A stretch of DNA of 22,541 bases from assembly GCA_035528275.1 (NCBI GenBank), contig DATKYV010000034.1, positions 1 through 22,541 of the forward strand. Direction: 5' to 3'. The notes under the pieces are model-generated. The model had not been told where the DNA came from, did not search any database, and was given only the letters and a program-made list of their open reading frames with translations. Shown one piece after another: positions 7,200 through 22,276 of the stretch. Origin of the DNA: DATKYV01 sp035528275 (lineage in GTDB: Bacteria; Acidobacteriota; Terriglobia; UBA7540). Position 1 is the first letter of the stretch, and every line of letters begins with the position of its first letter. The position numbers and the translations under genes were made by a program.

Positions 7200-7217
7200 G
7201 AAACCAAGGAGGCCATC

Positions 7218-8726
7218 ATGGCACTGATCGAAAGAGGAGAACCATCCCCCGAACAAGTTCGGGCCAACCGCGCGAACGCGCAAAAATCCACCGGCCCGCG
7301 CACGGCGCGCGGCAAGCGAATGGTGGCGCAAAATTCCTCGAAGCGCGGCCTGCTGACCGATCTCTTCACCGAGTCGATGCACGACCTGGGCGAAGACCCG
7401 GCGGCGTTCCGCATCCTGCATGGGGGATTCGTCGATTCCCTGCGGCCCGCCAATCTGCTGGAGGAAGCGCTGGTAGCCGACCTGGCCAAGGCGTGGTGGA
7501 AGAAGGCGCGGGCGGAGCGAGCGCAATCGGCCTATCAGGTGCACGAAATCGAAAAGCTGGAGCGCCAGCATCGCCAGAAACTCCTGGGCATGGACCCGGA
7601 GGACCGCGCGGGCGAAGAGGTGATCGCCGGCACCACGCGCATCTCCAAGAGTTGCGCGACAAACTACCATCAGGTGATCGGGCCGCTGATGTACCTGCTG
7701 GAAACCGTGGACAAAGGCGACTGGCTGGAAGAGCCTCGCGACCTGCTCGCCAGGATTTACGGCGAGTTTCCCACGCCGCGCGGGGTGCTCATCAAACAGA
7801 TGTTCGCGGAATGGCTGCGGGCGGAGGAAAAGTTGGACGACGCCCGCAGGCGCCGCGTAGCGCCGAACTTTAGTTCGGCACACGCGAATGCCCACCTAAA
7901 GGTGGGCGCTACAGATGAGGCGCTGGCAGATGTAGCGCCGGCCGAAACCTGCCCCGGTGAAGACTGGAAGCCGGCAGCAGCGGAAAATTCCATGGCTGAC
8001 GACCTGGACTTCCAGCAACTGCTCGGCCAGGACCCGGTGTTCGCCGCGTCGGACGATCCCAACGGTCCGGCATCGCCCCATCCCGCAGAGCAGGACGAGC
8101 AGGAACTGCGCACGGCGCTGAAGCGCCTGCTGCTGGAAGAGATCCACGAGGTGACGCGAGAGTATGAGCTCTACCAGACGGCGCTCGCACCGCTCACGCC
8201 GGCGGCGCGCTTGGCCCGCGTGGCGCCGTGCGGCGAATGGCAGGGCGGGCGCGGCAACGCTTGGCCGCTCATGTTGCGCCAGGACGCTTCGCTGGCGCGC
8301 CAGTTCGACAGGAGCCTCCGCCTGCTGCTCGCCCTCCGCGGCACGAGACCGGGCGACGGGCACGCGCGCCGGCGTAGCCCCGGCACGCCGGGGCCCCAGG
8401 GCGGGAATGGGAACCAGCGGATTGAAGAACACGGGAAATCAAAAGGCAAAGGGCAAAAAGCAAAAGGCAAAAATCAACCAACAAAACGGACAAACAGTCG
8501 CCTCTCGGCCGGTTTTCCTGCGGCGGGAAAGTCGGCTGCGACCGCCCACAGCAAAGGGGCGAGAAGTGCAAAATCCGAAAAGCAAAGCCGCTATGTGTAT
8601 GAAAACACAGGGGCGGCTGAGAAAAAACCAATTGTTCGTCTGAAACGTCGCCCTTCGCCAGGGGCGCGCGTGTCAGCGGCAAGTCTGCGGGAGAAAGGCT
8701 TCGCTCTCCCCCGATCCGTCAGTTGA
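7218..8726 (+). CDS. Uncharacterised protein with repeat-derived insertions
   Basis: A 502-codon gene of unknown function. The ATG at 7218 has a perfect AAGGAGG five bases upstream, overriding an earlier in-frame start at 6990. Residues 15-46 contain RANRANAQKSTGPRT...AQNSSKRGL, a motif I associate with unnamed proteins common in Acidobacteriota. Residues 60-200 are largely charged helix, and a second conserved block ends near residue 378 (ALAPLTPAARLARVAP, ASLARQFDRSLRLLL). Between them, about residues 214-232 are encoded by a double-hairpin repeat (7857-7912) kept in frame. From residue 385 on, the sequence comes from a GC hairpin (8377-8394), A-rich AAAAGGCAAA words (8437-8475) and other low-complexity DNA, so the C-terminus is probably acquired. 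The stop lies inside another hairpin (8713-8732). No function can be assigned. Confidence 0.7.
   Translation: MALIERGEPSPEQVRANRANAQKSTGPRTARGKRMVAQNSSKRGLLTDLFTESMHDLGEDPAAFRILHGGFVDSLRPANLLEEALVADLAKAWWKKARAERAQSAYQVHEIEKLERQHRQKLLGMDPEDRAGEEVIAGTTRISKSCATNYHQVIGPLMYLLETVDKGDWLEEPRDLLARIYGEFPTPRGVLIKQMFAEWLRAEEKLDDARRRRVAPNFSSAHANAHLKVGATDEALADVAPAETCPGEDWKPAAAENSMADDLDFQQLLGQDPVFAASDDPNGPASPHPAEQDEQELRTALKRLLLEEIHEVTREYELYQTALAPLTPAARLARVAPCGEWQGGRGNAWPLMLRQDASLARQFDRSLRLLLALRGTRPGDGHARRRSPGTPGPQGGNGNQRIEEHGKSKGKGQKAKGKNQPTKRTNSRLSAGFPAAGKSAATAHSKGARSAKSEKQSRYVYENTGAAEKKPIVRLKRRPSPGARVSAASLREKGFALPRSVS
7857..7912. repeat. BIME-like double hairpin inside a coding region
   Basis: Bounded by GTAGCGC (7857-7863) and GCGCTAC (7906-7912). 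Two perfect stem-loops: GCCGAACT-TT-AGTTCGGC (7862-7879) and GCCCACCT-AA-AGGTGGGC (7890-7907). Its frame is open, so it adds about 19 residues to the 7218-8726 protein. A partial copy of the end sequence, GTAGCGCCG, follows at 7932. Confidence 0.75.
8377..8394. repeat. GC hairpin inside the 7218-8726 gene
   Basis: GCCCCGGC-AC-GCCGGGGC, preceded by GTA. The arms are identical to those of the hairpin before the gene at 7182-7199. It marks the point where the conserved part of the protein gives way to low-complexity sequence. Confidence 0.6.
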
Positions 8727-8732
8727 CGGATC
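8713..8732. repeat. Hairpin containing the stop codon of the 7218 gene
   Basis: GATCCGTCA-GT-TGACGGATC, perfect 9-base arms; the TGA stop (8724-8726) starts the second arm. Without a T-tract it is a poor intrinsic terminator. It shares the core TCCGTCAG-NN-GACG with motifs at 5191, 9120 and 13839. Confidence 0.55.
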
Positions 8733-8797
8733 AAATGTGAATAGCCCCGCTTTGCGGGACGAAGCCCGCAAATGAGGGGGCACCACCCATTCCCCGC

Positions 8798-8962
8798 GAG
8801 GACGCGCGGGCCCACAACGATCTCGGCAGCGCGCTGGCCCTGCAATGCGACCTGGTCCGCGCCCTGGAACACTTCGAGCGGGCGCTGAGCATCAATCCCC
8901 AGCACGCCGACGCGCGAGAGAACCTGCGGCGCACCCGCGCGCAACAGGCGAAGAGCAATTAG
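8798..8962 (+). pseudogene. Remnant of a TPR-repeat protein (3' end only)
   Basis: This frame reads EDARAHNDLGSALALQ...ALEHFERALSINPQHADARENL and ends at TAG (8960-8962). It is one full tetratricopeptide repeat, with the LG, A, F-x-x-A-L and N-P consensus positions, plus a short C-terminal helix. TPRs mediate protein-protein contacts. Upstream, the frame runs straight into a hairpin repeat with no start codon or ribosome binding site, so the 5' part has been lost or replaced. It is probably not expressed as a protein. Confidence 0.55.
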
Positions 8963-9002
8963 CGGCGCTTAACCGAAATGAGCGTCACTTGCAAGCACCC
9001 AT

Positions 9003-9148
9003 TGTCATGCTGAGCCGATTCGCTACTCTTCGAATCGCCCTGAGCGAAGCGAAGGGGCTCACGGTAAACTCCGCGAAGCATCTGGTTTGTGTGGTGAAAA
9101 CCCAGCGGGTAGATCCTTCGTCCGTCGGCTGACGGACTCAGGATGACA
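9003..9148. mobile_element. MITE-like element with 12-bp terminal inverted repeats
   Basis: The ends are TGTCATGCTGAG (9003-9014) and CTCAGGATGACA (9137-9148), which are inverted repeats with one mismatch. The 146 bases encode nothing. They contain internal CTGAGCGAAGCGAAGG and GATCCTTCGTCC words and a GTCCGTCGGCTGACGGAC hairpin (9120-9137). Short non-coding elements with such TGTCATCCTGAG ends are, to my knowledge, widely dispersed in soil bacteria. Any mobilising transposase must be elsewhere. Confidence 0.6.
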
Positions 9149-9174
9149 TCTTTCGATGCCTTTTTCAGCGCCCG

Positions 9175-9471
9175 CTAAGCCTTGAAGAGCGAATCGAATT
9201 TCTTCTTGGTGTCCTGGGAAGGAGAAGGGCCCCGGCTGGCGCTCAAAACGGGGTTGGGCTGGAAGTAGTCGCAGTAGTTGGCTTCTTCTTTATAGCGGAC
9301 CCATTCGGCCTGGGGCTCGGCGCACTGGTTGTGCTTGCCGGGATCGTAGAACTGGCAGTTGCGGCAGGAGTGCAGGTCGGCGTCGCACTTGGGGCAGGCC
9401 TCGCGCTTGCCCACCTTGGTTCCGGCGGAGACTTGGATCGCCGTTCCGCACTTCCAGCAGTTGAATTGCAT
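9175..9471 (-). CDS. Small multi-cysteine, zinc-ribbon-like protein
   Basis: A 98-residue protein of unknown function. Eight cysteines are arranged as CxxC (5, 8), CxxC (26, 29), CxxC (36, 39), then single Cys50 and Cys67. Two of the pairs, with an intervening glycine-rich turn, make a likely zinc ribbon; the third pair with Cys50/Cys67 and nearby histidines (34, 47) may hold a second metal. The segment CRNCQFYDPGKHNQC...ANYCDYF looks like a conserved family core I have seen in unnamed proteins, and the tail is Ser/Pro/Lys-rich. The ATG at 9471 directly precedes the first CxxC. It follows rpoC by 90 bases on the same strand, so it is probably cotranscribed with it, which hints at a link to transcription or translation. 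Confidence 0.75.
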   Translation of the reverse strand: MQFNCWKCGTAIQVSAGTKVGKREACPKCDADLHSCRNCQFYDPGKHNQCAEPQAEWVRYKEEANYCDYFQPNPVLSASRGPSPSQDTKKKFDSLFKA

Positions 9472-9525
9472 AAGAGCAGTGACAAGTGAAGAGTGGCAAG
9501 TGACGAGCAAAGAGGTCCTCCCGCA

Positions 9526-9543
9526 ACTCGTCACTCGTCACTT
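9526..9543. repeat. Dispersed word repeat, copy 1, downstream of rpoC
   Basis: ACTCGTCACTCGTCACTT, identical to 22057-22074. It sits in a 90-base gap (9472-9561) built from GTGACAAGTG / CACTCGTCAC words that partly pair with each other as a hairpin. Confidence 0.6.
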
Positions 9544-9561
9544 TCCACTCGTCACTCTTCT

Positions 9562-13758
<4,197 letters not shown>

Positions 13759-13838
13759 TGTGATCCTCCTTTGAAGGAGAGCACGATTCTGTTCTGTTTC
13801 CGTTCCGGTCGGCGGGGGACGCGGCGGCGTCCCTGCCC

Positions 13839-13855
13839 GTCCGTCAGCCGACGGA

Positions 13856-13856
<1 letters not shown>
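13839..13856. repeat. Hairpin at the rpoB stop codon
   Basis: GTCCGTCAGCCGACGGAC, reaching the first base of the rpoB stop complement (13856-13858). It is the exact reverse complement of 9120-9137 in the MITE-like element. Next to it GGGACGC-GGCG-GCGTCCC (13816-13833) forms a second hairpin in the rpoB-rpoC gap. Confidence 0.6.
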
Positions 13857-18514
<4,658 letters not shown>

Positions 18515-18680
18515 TCTCATGGCTCCTTGCGTCAGTTTTCAGAAGTTTGATGAGGTCGCAGCGACACACGAGTCCTGCAAGTAAAGATGCACACTTCGGC
18601 TGCGGGGATGCTAGGGTTGCTCGCGCACAGCCGGTAGTCCACAGGATGGTCAACAACTCTCGCCTGCAGGGAGATTTCCC

Positions 18681-18734
18681 TTCTCCCCCCGTGGGGAGAA
18701 AAGAGACAGCCGGATTCCCCGCCCGGAATCCGGC
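18681..18734 (-). terminator. Tandem hairpins between rplL and rpoB, possible attenuator
   Basis: On the transcribed (minus) strand the first hairpin has 10-base arms GCCGGATTCC / GGAATCCGGC (18725-18734 and 18709-18718) with a 6-base loop, followed by TGTCTCTTTTC. The second has arms TTCTCCCC / GGGGAGAA (18681-18700). The 231-base rplL-rpoB gap has no gene. An attenuator at this position is well known in enteric bacteria; partial termination here would lower polymerase output relative to ribosomal proteins. The T-tract is imperfect, so function is inferred. Confidence 0.5.
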
Positions 18735-18745
18735 GGGTAAGAAGA

Positions 18746-19129
18746 CTATTTCACTTCGACGGTCGCGCCGGCATCGGTGAACTTCTTCTTGATGGATTCC
18801 GCCTCTTCCTTGGTCACGCCTTCTTTGATCGGCTTCGGCGCGCCGTCCACCAGGTCCTTGGCCTCTTTCAGTCCCAGGCTTGTGACCTCGCGAACCGCCT
18901 TGATGACGTTGATCTTGTTGGCGCCCACGGCAGTCAGCACCACGTTGAACTCCGTCTGCTCTTCGACGGCAGCCCCCGCAGGGGCGCCTCCCGCCGCCGC
19001 GCCGGCCAAAACCACCGGAGCCGCAGCCGAAACCCCTAAGACCTCTTCCAGCTTCTTCACCAGGTCGGCAGCCTCCAAGAGAGTCAGCCCCTTGATTTCT
19101 TCTACGAGCTTTTCTACGCGTTCGGACAT
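18746..19129 (-). CDS. rplL: 50S ribosomal protein L7/L12
   Basis: L7/L12 is the multi-copy stalk protein that recruits translational GTPases. The 127-residue protein has an N-terminal dimerisation helix pair (MSERVEKLVEEIKGLTLLEAADLVKKLEE), an Ala/Gly-rich hinge (about residues 35-58), and the C-terminal domain (EQTEFNVVLTAVGANKINVIKAVREVTSLGLKEAKDLVDGAP, ending AGATVEVK). The ATG at 19129 is chosen over an in-frame upstream ATG because the family starts here and AGGAGG lies upstream. It is acidic and of normal size, and sits between rplJ and rpoB. Confidence 0.97.
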   Translation of the reverse strand: MSERVEKLVEEIKGLTLLEAADLVKKLEEVLGVSAAAPVVLAGAAAGGAPAGAAVEEQTEFNVVLTAVGANKINVIKAVREVTSLGLKEAKDLVDGAPKPIKEGVTKEEAESIKKKFTDAGATVEVK

Positions 19130-19200
19130 CGTCCTAGTTTCCTCCTGCGAAATTCCGTTCAGCATCAAGCCGGCGAGAGAACTTCAATCCCCCGCCGCGC

Positions 19201-19737
19201 TCAGCCGCCGGCCTCTTCTTTGAATTTCTTCTCTTTCACCCCTTGCTGAATCACGCACGCGAGATTGCGTGCCACACCCGCCACCGAAACCGCCAGCTGG
19301 CGGGCGGGGGCGTTAATCATGTAGAGAACTCTTGCGAACAAATCCTCCCGCGAGGGCAGGCTGGCGATCAGGGTCACGTCACCGAGCGAGACCACGCGGC
19401 CTTCCACCACGCCCGTCCGGAATACCAGAGCGGGATTCTCCTTGGCATAGGTCACCAAGGCCTTGGCCAGGCTGACCGGCTCGGCCTCGGTGTAAGCCAG
19501 AGACGTCGTTCCCCGCAGCTCGCGGGCCGCCGGCTCCACCGATGTGCCCTGAGCGGCGCGCTCGATCACGCTGTTCTTGACCACCCTGTACTTCCCGCCC
19601 ACCTGCGTCACCTGGCGGCGCAGCTCGGAGTCCTGGGCCACCGTGAGCCCTTCGAATCCCGAAAGGATGACGGTGCGCGCCTTCTGCAGGATCTCGTGCA
19701 GCTCCTGGGCTTGTTTCTGCTTTTCGTCCCGTTTCAT
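19201..19737 (-). CDS. rplJ: 50S ribosomal protein L10
   Basis: L10 anchors the L7/L12 dimers to 23S rRNA and in many bacteria represses its own operon. The 178-residue protein shows the typical N-terminal half (MKRDEKQKQAQELHEILQKARTVILSGFEGLTVAQDSELRRQV, then GGKYRVVKNSVIERA), a middle domain ending in TLIASLPSREDL, and the C-terminal helix that binds L7/L12 dimers. GGAGA lies seven bases before the ATG. The gap from rplA is only 24 bases, so the long L10 leader found in other bacteria has no room here. Confidence 0.96.
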   Translation of the reverse strand: MKRDEKQKQAQELHEILQKARTVILSGFEGLTVAQDSELRRQVTQVGGKYRVVKNSVIERAAQGTSVEPAARELRGTTSLAYTEAEPVSLAKALVTYAKENPALVFRTGVVEGRVVSLGDVTLIASLPSREDLFARVLYMINAPARQLAVSVAGVARNLACVIQQGVKEKKFKEEAGG

Positions 19738-19761
19738 CAGCTTTCTCCAGTTTGCCGGGTC

Positions 19762-20457
19762 TTAAGCCGCCTCCACCGAGGTCAGGTCGATGGGAACGCC
19801 GGGGCCCATGGTCGAAGAAACCACAATGCTGTGGACGTATTTGCCTTTGGCCGTGGCCGGCTTCGCCCTGATGATGCTGGAAATCAGCGCCGAGGCGTTT
19901 TCCGCCAGCTTTTCCGCGTCGAACGAAACCTTGCCGAGCGGGCAGTGGATGATCCCCGTCTTGTCAACGCGAAACTCCACCTTCCCGGCCTTGACTTCCT
20001 TCACCGCCCGCGCCACATCCATGGTCACGGTCCCGGTCTTGGGATTCGGCATCAGCCCGCGTGGCCCCAGGATCTTGCCCAGCTTCCCCACCGACTTCAT
20101 CATGTCGGGGGTGGCGACGACGGCGTCAAAATCCATCCACCCGCCCTGGATTTTCTGCACCAGGTCGTCCCCGCCGACTTCATCGGCGCCGGCATCCCGC
20201 GCCTCGAGCACCTTTTCCCCGGTGGCAATGACGATCACCCGTTTGCTCTTCCCCAATCCGTGAGGAAGGACGATCGTGCCGCGCACCATCTGGTCGGCGT
20301 GCTTGGGATCCACCCCCAGGCGCACGGAAAGCTCGACGGTTTCGTCAAACTTGGCGAAGGCGGCCTTCTTGAGAAGGGGCATCGCCTCGACGAGCGTGTA
20401 CGCCCGCTTGTCCACCAGCTTTACTGCTTCCCGGTATTTCTTGCCTGGCTTCTGCAT
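19762..20457 (-). CDS. rplA: 50S ribosomal protein L1
   Basis: L1 forms the mobile L1 stalk that helps release the E-site tRNA. The 231-residue product starts MQKPGKKYREAVKLVD (ATG 20457, GGAG nine bases upstream). It contains the L1 signature region KILGPRGLMPNPKTGTVT and ends with YVHSIVVSSTMGPGVPIDL, standard for the family. A longer frame upstream overlaps the rplK end and is not needed. Size is normal. Confidence 0.97.
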   Translation of the reverse strand: MQKPGKKYREAVKLVDKRAYTLVEAMPLLKKAAFAKFDETVELSVRLGVDPKHADQMVRGTIVLPHGLGKSKRVIVIATGEKVLEARDAGADEVGGDDLVQKIQGGWMDFDAVVATPDMMKSVGKLGKILGPRGLMPNPKTGTVTMDVARAVKEVKAGKVEFRVDKTGIIHCPLGKVSFDAEKLAENASALISSIIRAKPATAKGKYVHSIVVSSTMGPGVPIDLTSVEAA

Positions 20458-20506
20458 GCTGCTAGCTCCGCTCGAGATAATGAATTCCGGCGCGTCCCGC
20501 CGCGCC

Positions 20507-20938
20507 TCAAGGCTCGATCTCAATTCCGATGCTGCGCGCCGTCCCCTTGATGGTGGCCACGGCCGCCGCCAGATCGCGCGCGTTCAAATCCGGCAGCTTC
20601 TGCTTGGCAATTTCTTCCACCTGCTTTTCGGTGACCTTCCCCACCTTGGTCTTGTTCGGCTCGCCCGAGCCCTTGGCGATGCCCGCCGCCCGCTTGAGCA
20701 GAATCGAAGCCGGCGGGGTCTTAGTGATGAACGAAAAACTCCGGTCGTGGTACACGGTGATGACTACGGGGATGATCAGCCCTTCCTGGTCCTTGGCGGA
20801 CGTCTTGGCGTTGTACGCCTTGCAGAAGTCCATGATGTTCACGCCATGCTGGCCGAGGGCGGGGCCGACGGGCGGGGCGGGCGTGGCTTTCCCCGCCGGA
20901 ATTTGCAGCTTCACCATTCCTGTAACTCGCTTCGCCAT
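20507..20938 (-). CDS. rplK: 50S ribosomal protein L11
   Basis: L11 forms part of the GTPase-associated centre and is the target region of thiopeptide antibiotics. The 143-residue protein has the N-terminal domain with the PAPPVGPALGQHGVNIMDFCKAYN motif and the C-terminal rRNA-binding domain (TPPASILLKRAAGI, ...IKGTARSIGIEI). It lies between nusG and rplA, with a 49-base gap to rplA. Confidence 0.98.
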   Translation of the reverse strand: MAKRVTGMVKLQIPAGKATPAPPVGPALGQHGVNIMDFCKAYNAKTSAKDQEGLIIPVVITVYHDRSFSFITKTPPASILLKRAAGIAKGSGEPNKTKVGKVTEKQVEEIAKQKLPDLNARDLAAAVATIKGTARSIGIEIEP

Positions 20939-21016
20939 GTTCCTTCGCCTTTGCTTTCGTCGCGATCCGGCGCGCGGCGCGGAGTCTTTCCACCGCCCGC
21001 CGCGTGGCCGTTCTTA

Positions 21017-21544
21017 CTACTTTTCCACCTGATAGAAATCCAACTCCACCGGAGTCGCGCGCCCGAAGATGGTCACCATGACGCGCAGTGTGGAGCGATC
21101 GTCGTTGATTTCGTCCACCAGCCCGGTGAAATCCTTGAAGGGCCCGTCGGTGATCTTCACGTTCTCGCCCCGGTCGAACTTCAGCTTGGGCTTGGGATTC
21201 TCGGCCGCGACTTCCACTTTGTGGAGGATGCGATCCACTTCTTCCGGCGTCAGCGGCGCCGGCATCTGTCCCGAGCCCACAAATCCCGTGACCCGCGGCG
21301 TGGACCGAACCAAGTGCCACGTGTCATTGTTCATTTCCATCTCGACCAGGACGTATCCGGGATAGAAGAGCTTGGACGTCACGACCCTTTTGCCGTGGCG
21401 CATCTCAATGACGTCCTCGGTGGGGATCATGACCTCCCCGAACCGTTCGCCGAGCTTCTCGGCATCGATGCGGCTCTTCAAGGTCTCGGCGACCTTCTTC
21501 TCAAACCCGGAATACGTGTGGATGATGTACCAGTTTTTGTCCAT
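21017..21544 (-). CDS. nusG: Transcription termination/antitermination protein NusG
   Basis: NusG binds RNA polymerase, suppresses pausing and links it to Rho or the ribosome. The 175-residue product starts MDKNWYIIHTYSGFEKKVAETL, the typical NGN-domain start. It contains the KLFYPGYVLVEMEM strand and ends with a KOW domain (FDRGENVKITDGPFKDFTGLVDEIN). An in-frame TTG at 21559 exists, but the ATG at 21544 fits the family. It follows secE after 63 bases and precedes rplK. Confidence 0.97.
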   Translation of the reverse strand: MDKNWYIIHTYSGFEKKVAETLKSRIDAEKLGERFGEVMIPTEDVIEMRHGKRVVTSKLFYPGYVLVEMEMNNDTWHLVRSTPRVTGFVGSGQMPAPLTPEEVDRILHKVEVAAENPKPKLKFDRGENVKITDGPFKDFTGLVDEINDDRSTLRVMVTIFGRATPVELDFYQVEK

Positions 21545-21607
21545 GCCCGGCTTTCTCAAGAAGATCAGCGGCGAGCCCTGCGGCCCACCCGCCTGGTTCT
21601 CAATCCC

Positions 21608-21841
21608 TTACCCCCGGCCCAGGAAATGGTTGAGGATGTGCTGGACCCCGAACCGAAACACGTAGTCGCAAATCGCGAAGTAAAACGCGAACACGAACGT
21701 GGTGATGATCACCATCACCGTCGTGCCGTAGACTTCCTGCCTTCCCGGCCAGGTGACGCGCTTCATTTCCGTGCGGACTTCGGTAAAGTACTCCCGCATC
21801 CGCGTCAAGGGGTTCTTGGATAGTCCCGATTCTTCAGCCAT
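21608..21841 (-). CDS. secE: Preprotein translocase subunit SecE
   Basis: SecE is the small essential subunit of the SecYEG membrane channel. The 77-residue protein has a charged amphipathic N-terminal region with the signature MREYFTEVRTEMKRVTWPGRQEV, then a single hydrophobic segment (about residues 40-62, VMVIITTFVFAFYFAICDYVF). It is the short, one-helix form. The ATG at 21841 is preferred to one five codons upstream because a GGGAAG stretch precedes it. Confidence 0.95.
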   Translation of the reverse strand: MAEESGLSKNPLTRMREYFTEVRTEMKRVTWPGRQEVYGTTVMVIITTFVFAFYFAICDYVFRFGVQHILNHFLGRG

Positions 21842-21922
21842 GCCGCTTCCCGTCATCGCCGGGGCTCTGCGGGCGCCTGCCCGGCGCGCCCGTTCCCGGC
21901 CTCAAGCATTTCTCCCAACCCT

Positions 21923-21998
21923 TGGCAGGGGCGGAGGGATTCGAACCCCCACGTCCGGTTTTGGAGACCGGCAGTCTAGCCATTGAACTTACGCCCCT
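21923..21998 (-). tRNA. trnW: tRNA-Trp (anticodon CCA)
   Basis: On the minus strand the molecule reads acceptor AGGGGCG, D-arm AGTT...GACT, anticodon stem CCGGT/ACCGG around the loop CTCCAAA (anticodon CCA), T-arm with GGTTCGAAT, and the closing acceptor CGCCCCT-G with an encoded CCA end (21923-21925). It decodes UGG. A tRNA-Trp gene just before secE-nusG is the usual arrangement in many phyla. Confidence 0.97.
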
Positions 21999-22056
21999 CC
22001 AAAAACAGTGGCCAGTGGCAAGTGACCGGCCCGTTTTTTCTTGCTTGCCACTTGTC

Positions 22057-22074
22057 ACTCGTCACTCGTCACTT
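22057..22074. repeat. Dispersed word repeat, copy 2, at the rpmG stop codon
   Basis: ACTCGTCACTCGTCACTT, identical to 9526-9543. It covers the stop codon and last lysine codon of rpmG. Next to it, AGTGGCAAG (22013-22021) and CTTGCCACT (about 22044-22052) can pair, giving a hairpin between rpmG and the tRNA. Confidence 0.6.
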
Positions 22075-22218
22075 CACTTCCTTGTGCGCCGTATGGTGGC
22101 GGCACGTCGGACAGAACTTCTTCAATTCCAGCCGGTCCTGGTTCTTCTTCTTGTTCCGGGTGGTCGTGTAGTTGCGATTCTTACATTCGCTGCACTGCAA
22201 GGTTATGATGTCGCGCAT
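22069..22218 (-). CDS. rpmG: 50S ribosomal protein L33
   Basis: A 49-residue ribosomal protein of the large subunit. It starts MRDIITLQCSECKNRNYTTT and ends CPTCRHHTAHKEVK. The cysteine pairs (9, 12 and 36, 39) make it the zinc-binding form of L33. It lies between tuf and tRNA-Trp on the same strand, as usual for the family. The start ATG (22218) is clear, but no strong ribosome binding site is visible. The stop codon lies inside a dispersed repeat. Confidence 0.95.
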   Translation of the reverse strand: MRDIITLQCSECKNRNYTTTRNKKKNQDRLELKKFCPTCRHHTAHKEVK

Positions 22219-22276
22219 CGTTGCACCGAAAGCTTCCCTTCCAGAACTCTCTACCCGCCGAGCAGGCCGCGCTCGC

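Larger units (their letters stand above)
6568..7217. other. Intergenic stretch with repeats, no gene seen
   Basis: No convincing coding sequence. The 6646-7000 part is comparatively A/T-rich and I recognise nothing in it. From 7038 the DNA becomes repeat-laden: a GTAGCGC-bounded double hairpin (7038-7087), a low-complexity run of GAAGGTT/AAAGTTGAAGG words (about 7099-7150) and a GCCCCGGC-CT-GCCGGGGC hairpin (7182-7199) just before the ribosome binding site of the next gene. Confidence 0.6.
8727..9174. other. Repeat-rich gap with a gene remnant
   Basis: No intact gene. In order it holds a GCCCCGC-TTT-GCGGG(A)C hairpin (about 8744-8760) within a GCGGGAC...CCCGCAAATGAGGG word typical of dispersed repeats, the 3' end of a TPR gene (8798-8962), and a MITE-like element (9003-9148). 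Confidence 0.55.

Noticed and set aside
6990..7217. Upstream extension of the 7218 gene to an ATG at 6990
   Set aside because: The extension would translate a double-hairpin repeat and low-complexity DNA, while a perfect ribosome binding site stands before the ATG at 7218.
7038..9148. Several hairpin repeats in succession as a possible CRISPR array
   Set aside because: Repeat units are not identical, spacers are not of uniform length, and no cas gene is present.
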